Assembly (NCBI GenBank): GCA_031178475.1
Contig: JAPSIX010000004.1
Span: 1-35,730 of the forward strand
Direction: 5' to 3'
DNA: 35,730 nucleotides
DNA from: Microbacterium sp.
GTDB taxonomy: Bacteria > Actinomycetota > Actinomycetes > Actinomycetales > Microbacteriaceae
Shown here piece by piece: positions 30,922 through 35,730 of the stretch (position 1 is the stretch's first letter; every line of letters starts with the position of its first letter). The notes under the pieces are model-generated. The model did no database searches. It saw nothing but the letters and a program-made list of their open reading frames with translations, and was not told where the DNA came from. Position numbers and translations under genes: made by a program.

Positions 30922-31986
30922 ATGCCCGACATCCCATCCCTGCGTCCCGAAGCTGCTCGGACCCTCGCCCGCGGCGCGGTCATCCCTGCCCATCCGCTGG
31001 CGCTCGACGCCGACCGCCGTCTGGATGAGCGGCGGCAGCGGGCACTCACCCGCTACTACCTCGCGGCGGGTGCGGGCGGACTGGCGGTCGGGGTGCACAC
31101 GACCCAGTTCGAGATCCGCGACCCCGAGCACGCGCTCTACGAACCGGTGCTCGCGCTCGCCGCGGAGGAGATGGATGCGCGCGCGGACGCTTCGGTCGTG
31201 CGCATCGCCGGCGTCGTCGGCGACACACCGCAGGCCGTTGCCGAGGCCGAGCTGGCGCGCGGCCTGGGATACGACGCCGTTCTGCTGAGCCCGGTGGTCG
31301 AGGGGGCGGATCCCGCTCGGCTGCTGGAGCGCGCGAGGGCGGTCGCTGAGGTGATGCCGGTCATCGGGTTCTACCTGCAGGCCGCGATCGGAGGCCCGGT
31401 GCTCGAGCGCGCCTTCTGGCGTGAGTTCGGCCGGATCCCGGCGGTCGTCGCCGTCAAGGCGGCTCCGTTCGACCGGTACCGCACCCTCGAGCTGGTGCGC
31501 GGGATCGCCGAGTCCGGGCGGGCCGACGGGATCGCCCTGTACACCGGGAACGACGACGCGATCGTCGCCGACCTGCTGGCCGAGTACCACGTCGACAGCG
31601 CGGACGGGCCCAGGACGATGCGCTTCGTGGGCGGGTTGCTGGGTCAGTGGGCGGTCGGCACGCAGGCGGCGGTGCGGATGCTGGCGCTGGCGCATCGTGC
31701 TTCCGCGGGCGACCACGCGGCTCATCGCGCACTGTCCGCGGCGGCGGTCGACCTGCTGGATGCCAATCAGGCCGTGTTCGACCCGGCCAACGGCTTTCAC
31801 GGCGTGATCGCCGGCGTGCACGAGGTGCTGCGGCAGCAGGGTCTGCTCGACGGGGTGTGGTGCCTCGACCCCGAGGAGGGGCTGTCGCCCGGCCAGGCCG
31901 ATGAGATCCGGCGGGTTCGCGCGGCGTACCCCGAGCTGCACGACGACGCGTTCATCGCCGCCCACCGCGACGAGTGGCTCCGCTGA
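30922..31986 (+). CDS. DapA/NAL-family lyase-like protein, long form
   Basis: This 354-residue protein is clearly paralogous to the one at 5072-6148: both share VIPAHPLAL, ADRRLDERRQ and LYTGNDD. K179 in VAVKAAPFDRY is the Schiff-base lysine, Tyr151 in IGFYLQ the general-acid tyrosine, and VHTTQFEI keeps a Thr-Thr pair. Both have the same C-terminal extension of ~60 residues (EGLSPGQADEI, then RRVRAAYPEL), absent from DapA. The ATG after GGAAGG was preferred to an ATG nine codons earlier that lacks a ribosome site. Being divergent from nagB under a shared operator, it likely takes part in the LacI-controlled pathway, cleaving a 2-keto-3-deoxy acid or related product. The reaction is unproven. 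Confidence 0.85.
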   Translation: MPDIPSLRPEAARTLARGAVIPAHPLALDADRRLDERRQRALTRYYLAAGAGGLAVGVHTTQFEIRDPEHALYEPVLALAAEEMDARADASVVRIAGVVGDTPQAVAEAELARGLGYDAVLLSPVVEGADPARLLERARAVAEVMPVIGFYLQAAIGGPVLERAFWREFGRIPAVVAVKAAPFDRYRTLELVRGIAESGRADGIALYTGNDDAIVADLLAEYHVDSADGPRTMRFVGGLLGQWAVGTQAAVRMLALAHRASAGDHAAHRALSAAAVDLLDANQAVFDPANGFHGVIAGVHEVLRQQGLLDGVWCLDPEEGLSPGQADEIRRVRAAYPELHDDAFIAAHRDEWLR

Positions 31987-32008
31987 GCCCTCGACGTCTC
32001 GGTGTCGG

Positions 32009-32980
32009 TCAGGCGGCGGGGCCGGTCGACTGGCGGTGCACGAAGGTGCCCTCCAGTCGCGTCGGGCCTGCCGGCTCTCCGGTGATGGCGACGCGCAGCG
32101 TCTCGAGGGCGGCGCGGGCCAGCTCGGCGTTCGGCGTCTGCACCGTGCTGAGCGTGGGGGTGAGCACGCGGGCGAGCAGCACGTCGTCGCATCCGACGAC
32201 CGACACGTCGTCGGGCACCCGGCGCCCTCCCTCGGCGAGACCGGCGATCACTCCGCAGGCGGTGAGGTCGTCGAAGGCGAAGGCCACGGTGGCGTCTGTC
32301 GCGAGCAGCTCCTGCGCGGCATCCCGTCCGCCGTCGTAGGAGGCGCTGAACGGGCCCAGCTCCACCAACTCGACGTCCTTCCCGCCCGCCCAGGTGCGGA
32401 TGGCCGTGCGGCGCTGCTCCGCGGCCCACGAGCCCACCGTGCCGCTGAGCAGGGCGATGCGGCGGTGACCGAGGGAGTAGACGTGATCGCCCGCCACGTG
32501 CAGGGCGCTGGTCATGTCGCAGACGACCGAGGCGAGGCCGTCTACCTCGCGGTTGAGCACGACAGTCGGTGTGGTGCCGATCGCCTCGCGCAGGATGTCG
32601 TCGGGGGCGAGCGGAGAGGCGAGCAGGATGCCGTCGACCTGCGATCGCAGCCGGGCGATCAGCGACGGCTCGTCGGCGGCGTCTCCCTGCGCATCGACGA
32701 GGATCACCGTGGCATCATCGGCGGCGGCCTGGATCTCGCGCACCAGCGGCGGGAAGAACGGGTTGGTGATGTCGGGGACCAGAAGCCCGACCGCGCCGGT
32801 GCTGCCTGTGGCGAGCCGGCGGGCGATCCGGTTCGGCTGGAAGCCGAGCCGCTCGGCGGTCTCGAGCACGCGCTGGCGGACGTCGGCCTTGACCAGCTCG
32901 GGCCGGCTGAACGCCCGCGAGACCGTCGCGGCGTGTACGCCGAGCTCCTCGGCGATCGAGTAGATCGTCACCTTTCCCAC
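32009..32980 (-). CDS. LacI-family transcriptional repressor
   Basis: This 323-residue repressor has the N-terminal helix-turn-helix TIYSIAEELGVHAATVSRAF and a hinge helix PNRIARRLATGST that inserts into the minor groove at a central CG. The periplasmic-binding-like core follows, with GLLVPDITNPFFPPLVREI as first strand and GYDGG-like SYDGGRDAA later. The start is GTG, with GAAAGGGG before it. It lies 69 bases downstream of the mannitol-type dehydrogenase, on the same strand. The palindromes TGCAAnCGnTTGCA at 23830, 25969, 30847 and 34487 have the form LacI proteins bind, so it probably controls them, including its own operon through 34487. The inducer is unknown; an amino sugar or sugar acid is likely. 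Confidence 0.92.
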   Translation of the reverse strand: MGKVTIYSIAEELGVHAATVSRAFSRPELVKADVRQRVLETAERLGFQPNRIARRLATGSTGAVGLLVPDITNPFFPPLVREIQAAADDATVILVDAQGDAADEPSLIARLRSQVDGILLASPLAPDDILREAIGTTPTVVLNREVDGLASVVCDMTSALHVAGDHVYSLGHRRIALLSGTVGSWAAEQRRTAIRTWAGGKDVELVELGPFSASYDGGRDAAQELLATDATVAFAFDDLTACGVIAGLAEGGRRVPDDVSVVGCDDVLLARVLTPTLSTVQTPNAELARAALETLRVAITGEPAGPTRLEGTFVHRQSTGPAA

Positions 32981-33039
32981 GCCCGACCCCTTTCGTCGTC
33001 ACGACTGACGCGCCATCCCCGTTCAAGACAGGCTAGTGC

Positions 33040-33056
33040 CCGGTGCGTCTCACCGG
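33040..33056 (-). terminator. Small hairpin overlapping the dehydrogenase stop
   Basis: CCGGTG pairs with CACCGG around a 5-base loop, spanning the stop codon of the mannitol-type dehydrogenase. No T-run follows. It could lower read-through into the repressor gene downstream, or be incidental. Confidence 0.4.
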
Positions 33057-34456
33057 CCATGCACGCCACCCCCGAGCCGGGCGATGCACACCATCGCGTC
33101 GTCGTCTTCGGCGAGCTCGGCAGAGACGAGGGCGACCAGCGCCCTGACCGGGTCGGCGCACGACGGTGCGTCGGCGATCGCCGATGCCGGATCCTCGACG
33201 GCCCGTCCCTCGTTGAGCTCGGCGAGGACGAACCGCGTCCATGCTGCGATGACGTTCAGTCCGGCCGTGACGTCTCGGCCCCGCTCGCGCTCGCCTCGAA
33301 CGACGTCGACCACCCGGCTGCTCAGCTTGACGCTGCCGTCGGCGGCGATCTGCCGCAGCGAGTGTTCGATGGCGGCGTTGCGGAAGCGGTCCTCCAGGGC
33401 GCGGCGGTAGTCGGCGGTGCACAGTTCGGGATGGGCGGCGAGGGCGCGCTCGTCGAGGTCCCACAGCTCGTGCACTTCTCGCGCGCATTCCGGGTCGGCG
33501 ATCGCCTCGGCCACCGTGCGGTGCCCGCGCAGCAACCCGGAGTAGGCCAACAGCGAGTGGGCGCCGTTCAGCATCCACAGCTTGCGCTTCTCGTACGGCC
33601 CGACATCGTCCACGAAGACGGCCCCGGCGCGCTCCCACTCCGGCCGCGGACCGCGGAACTCGCCGGCGAGGATCCAACTCGAGTACGGCTCGGTCACCAC
33701 GGGTGCGGCATCCCGGTACCCGCACCCCGCTTCGACAGCGGCGATGTCGGCGTCGGTGATGCGCGGAGTGATGCGGTCGACGGACGTGCTGATGAAGTCG
33801 GCGCAGGCGTCGATCCACGAGGTGTCGTGTGCCTCGCCGAGGCGGGCCAGTCCGTGCAGGGCGGCTCGCACGGCATCCGCGTTGGCAGCGAGGTTGTCGC
33901 ACGGGATCACGGCGACGGGCCCGGCGCGCGCTCGGCGTCGGCCGTCGAGCGCCCAGAGCAGCCGGCCCGGCATGGTGCGCAGAGCGCCGTCCGGGATCGC
34001 GGCGGGTGCGGCGCGGAGCGAGAAGGCTCCGGCATCGCGCAGAATCGCGGCGTCCGCGGTGATGTCGGGGTCGCCGGCGTCGATGCGTCCGTGGGAGTCG
34101 AGGCGGTACCCCTTCTCGGTCACGGTGAGGGTGATGACGGCCACCTCCCGGCGGGAGACCAGTTCGCGCAGGGTGGCGGTCTCGGCGCCGTCGTGCACTG
34201 CCACGACCGAGCGCACGAGCCGGTGATGGTCGCCGTCGTCGCTGCGTTCGATGAGCGTGTACAGCCCGTCCTGTGCGGCGAGTACGCGCGCGGCTTCGGG
34301 GCTGCGCCCGGTGAACGCGGCGATTCCCCACTCGGGGGCGGCCTGTGCGGTGTACCAGGCCTGATGTGCGCGGTGGAACGCCCCGAGCCCGAGGTGGACG
34401 ATCCGCACCGGTGCCGGCGGTTCGTCCCGGACAGGCGACGGCAGAGGGGACGACAC
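33050..34456 (-). CDS. Mannitol dehydrogenase / fructuronate reductase family
   Basis: This 468-residue long-chain polyol dehydrogenase has VHLGLGAFHRAHQ binding NAD, TEKGYRL, VIPCDNLAANADAV, STSVDRITP, then KLWMLNGAHSLLAY with the catalytic set Lys292, Asn297 and His300 in the K-x4-N-x2-H spacing. The family includes mannitol 2-dehydrogenase, fructuronate reductase (UxuB) and tagaturonate reductase; sequence alone does not choose. In this cluster fructuronate reductase would link uronates to keto-deoxygluconate metabolism. The start is GTG with a weak GGGTGAGG site. A LacI-type palindrome lies 31 bases upstream, so the gene, and perhaps the following lacI gene, is in the regulon. Confidence 0.87.
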   Translation of the reverse strand: MSSPLPSPVRDEPPAPVRIVHLGLGAFHRAHQAWYTAQAAPEWGIAAFTGRSPEAARVLAAQDGLYTLIERSDDGDHHRLVRSVVAVHDGAETATLRELVSRREVAVITLTVTEKGYRLDSHGRIDAGDPDITADAAILRDAGAFSLRAAPAAIPDGALRTMPGRLLWALDGRRRARAGPVAVIPCDNLAANADAVRAALHGLARLGEAHDTSWIDACADFISTSVDRITPRITDADIAAVEAGCGYRDAAPVVTEPYSSWILAGEFRGPRPEWERAGAVFVDDVGPYEKRKLWMLNGAHSLLAYSGLLRGHRTVAEAIADPECAREVHELWDLDERALAAHPELCTADYRRALEDRFRNAAIEHSLRQIAADGSVKLSSRVVDVVRGERERGRDVTAGLNVIAAWTRFVLAELNEGRAVEDPASAIADAPSCADPVRALVALVSAELAEDDDAMVCIARLGGGVHGR

Positions 34457-34486
34457 GGCCTCACCCTACTGGGTGGTACACCGCAG

Positions 34487-34500
34487 TGCAACCGCTTGCA
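34487..34500. promoter_or_regulatory. LacI-type operator upstream of the dehydrogenase
   Basis: TGCAACCGCTTGCA is the fourth palindrome of the set, with one mismatch in the inner pair. It lies between the flavin-reductase-like gene and the dehydrogenase, both on the minus strand. It would give control of the dehydrogenase and of the repressor gene itself. Confidence 0.7.
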
Positions 34501-34525
34501 GCCTCTCGGTGCCTGCGATGCGACG

Positions 34526-35182
34526 TCAGCGGTACCATTCCTCGTCGATGGATGCCAGGCGAGACGGCATCACCTCGTCGCCGAGACCGAAGAACCGCTG
34601 GAAGCTCAGCAGCAGCGGCCGCCACCGGTCGGGATCGATCCGGTTGGCGTGCCCCGGCAGCCGCAGCGAGTCGCGCACGTGCACGCGCGTGATGGCGATC
34701 TCGACGGCGAGGACGGATGCCTGTGCGACATCGGTGCCGCCGAGCGGATGCAGTGCTCGCACGGTTCCTTCGAGGTGCACCGGCAACTCGGCCAGGCGGG
34801 GCGGCTCGACGGTCTCCGCGTCGAGCGGAGTGAGGTCGGCCAGGCCGAACTTGTCGCGTACCGGGCGGTAGCCGGCGGCCCGCTTGCGGGCGGACACCTC
34901 CGGCCGGCCGGTGGTGAGCGCCAGGCGGTCGACGAAGTCGACCTCGCGTTCGGACGGCAGGTTGATCACCACTTCGCGGGTGGCGATCAGATTGCGGCCG
35001 GTCTGGCTGTTCGCGGCGATGCCGACCACGGCGGTCTGTCCGAGCCACCACACCGACGAGTTCGGTGCGATGTTGGGGTGCCCGGTGTCATCGACCGTGG
35101 TCAGCAGCGCGACAGGGGTGCCGAAGTAGAGGATGGCGGGTGCGATCGGACGATGGGGATCGAGGTGGGTGAGGTTCGGCAT
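34526..35182 (-). CDS. Flavin-reductase-like FMN-binding split-barrel protein
   Basis: This 218-residue protein has an FMN-binding split-barrel pattern: LYFGTPVALLTTVDDTGHPN at the start, APNSSVWWLGQTAVVGI as the next strand pair, then NLIATREVVINLPSE, the usual family signature. The family includes flavin reductases and DIM6/NTAB-type proteins that bind FMN and often assist oxygenases. Its C-terminus (LRLPGHANRIDPDRWRPLLL) is common in this branch. The ATG has GGAAGGG upstream. It lies upstream of the LacI-controlled dehydrogenase on the same strand, but the operator stands between them, so it need not belong to the regulon. No partner oxygenase is near; the role is uncertain. Confidence 0.8.
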   Translation of the reverse strand: MPNLTHLDPHRPIAPAILYFGTPVALLTTVDDTGHPNIAPNSSVWWLGQTAVVGIAANSQTGRNLIATREVVINLPSEREVDFVDRLALTTGRPEVSARKRAAGYRPVRDKFGLADLTPLDAETVEPPRLAELPVHLEGTVRALHPLGGTDVAQASVLAVEIAITRVHVRDSLRLPGHANRIDPDRWRPLLLSFQRFFGLGDEVMPSRLASIDEEWYR

Positions 35183-35284
35183 GAGCGCCCTTCCGTTCCG
35201 GGTTCCCTGCCAGTCTTTGCGACGCGGCGCATTGGTGTCTGGCGGAAATCGGCCGTCGCAGCAGGGGCCAGCCGGGGGCGCGTC

Positions 35285-35335
35285 CCACCACGCAGACGTC
35301 ACGCCACCATCCGAATCGCCGTGGTCGCGTGGTGG
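35285..35335 (-). terminator. Inverted repeat downstream of the small membrane protein
   Basis: CCACCACGC and GCGTGGTGG are perfect 9-base arms with a 33-base loop. They lie 45 bases after the stop of the 50-residue protein and upstream of the flavin-reductase-like gene. The loop is long for a terminator, and no T-run follows; function is uncertain. Confidence 0.35.
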
Positions 35336-35380
35336 CGCGACGGTCGGCTGGTGACGGGCGGTGCACTGACCGCTCGAGCG

Positions 35381-35533
35381 CTACCCGAACAGGAGGGTCA
35401 GTGTGGTGGCGCCGCCGCCGACGAGGATGAGCGCGGCGATCGTGACCCAGGCGACGAAGCGGATGCGGCGGAAGCGGCGCTCGCCGAGGTCGCCGTAGTC
35501 TTCCGAGTCGTGGTGGTCGGTCCGGTCGCTCAT
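35381..35533 (-). CDS. Small single-pass membrane protein, 50 residues
   Basis: The protein starts MSDRTDHHDSEDYGDLGERR, continues with a basic FRRIRF and one strong hydrophobic helix (VAWVTIAALILVGGG), and ends TLTLLFG. This layout, an acidic/basic N-terminus and a single C-terminal helix, is a common uncharacterised type in actinobacteria. AGGAGGGG lies about six bases before the ATG, which is among the strongest ribosome sites in the window and supports it being real. It is separated from the neighbouring flavin-reductase-like gene by ~200 bases and appears not to belong to the sugar clusters. Its role is unknown. Confidence 0.72.
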   Translation of the reverse strand: MSDRTDHHDSEDYGDLGERRFRRIRFVAWVTIAALILVGGGATTLTLLFG

Positions 35534-35690
35534 GCTCGCCCCTCCTGGCGCTGCGCTCTGCTGCTCACGCTGCTGATTTCGGCATACGCTCGGCTCGCAC
35601 TGTTCGAATCTGCTCGCGCTGCACAGATTGACGCCGCGCGAGCAGCAAACGGCAGCGCGACCGCTCCCGAGCGCATGGGCACGCGAGCTG

Positions 35691-35730
35691 TCACGCCGAC
35701 GGCTCGGTGACCGTCGGGCCGAAGACCGCA
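35691..35730 (-). CDS. Possible C-terminal end of a gene entering from the right
   Basis: Read on the minus strand, the frame open to the right edge ends with AVFGPTVTEPSA and then a TGA stop. Only 12 residues are visible, so no function can be assigned. The remaining ~155 bases up to the small membrane protein show no gene or clear site. Confidence 0.3.
   Translation of the reverse strand, partial: AVFGPTVTEPSA

Noticed and set aside
31901-35710. Very long open frame (1269 residues) on the plus strand
   Set aside because: It runs antisense to the LacI, mannitol-type dehydrogenase and flavin-reductase-like genes, has no family motif, and is explained by high GC codon bias in the real minus-strand genes.
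1-35730. Mobile elements, CRISPR arrays, tRNA or rRNA genes
   Set aside because: No transposase, integrase, regularly spaced repeats, tRNA cloverleaf or rRNA-like stretch was recognised on either strand.

Overview
The window is very GC-rich, densely packed DNA with GTG starts, strong GGAGG-type ribosome sites and many ATGA/GTGA gene overlaps. Protein style and codon habits (frequent GATGCC, GCATCC), plus one copy of a dispersed element of the CCCTCGACAAGCTCAGAGACC type, point to an actinobacterium of the Microbacteriaceae, most likely Microbacterium or a close relative. This assignment is from recall, not a search. No rRNA, tRNA, CRISPR array, transposase or phage gene was seen. The whole window reads as a carbohydrate-scavenging region.

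Layout. (1) 1-6148, plus strand: a sugar ABC importer (end of the binding protein and two permeases), then two amidohydrolase-family proteins, a DegT/StrS-type PLP aminotransferase and a DapA/NAL-family lyase, nearly all translationally coupled. (2) 6155-8307, minus strand: an unusual regulator and a second DapA/NAL-family protein. (3) 8425-13810, plus strand: an alpha/beta hydrolase and a 1374-residue secreted heparinase II/III-type lyase; a 20-bp motif is shared by the upstream regions of both. (4) 13909-17934, plus strand: a phosphonate-type ABC importer (binding lipoprotein, ATPase, permease), a CX5R phosphatase and a TetR regulator, behind a leader that can hide the first ribosome site. 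(5) 17942-20587: three esterase/hydrolase genes (SGNH, CE7-like, alpha/beta hydrolase). (6) 20639-23776, minus strand: a second complete sugar importer. (7) 23908-27940: four Gfo/Idh/MocA oxidoreductases in two divergent, overlapping pairs. (8) 27953-31986: nagB-nagA-2-hydroxyacid dehydrogenase on the minus strand and, divergently, a third DapA/NAL-family gene paralogous to the one in block 1. (9) 32009-35182, minus strand: a flavin-reductase-like gene, a mannitol/fructuronate-type dehydrogenase and a LacI repressor. (10) A 50-residue membrane protein, then the possible tail of a gene entering from the right.

How it may work together (inference). Four near-identical palindromes of the form TGCAAnCGnTTGCA, a typical LacI-family operator, lie before the second importer, between the oxidoreductase pairs, between nagB and the third DapA-like gene, and before the dehydrogenase-lacI pair. 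This ties blocks 6-9 into one LacI regulon handling an amino sugar (NagA/NagB) and probably a uronic or keto acid (fructuronate-reductase-like enzyme). The secreted lyase and the esterases would open an acylated, uronate-containing polymer outside the cell. Block 1 encodes what looks like an undescribed catabolic route: amidohydrolases, a PLP aminotransferase and a DHDPS-type lyase fed by a dedicated importer. Its substrate cannot be read from the sequence.
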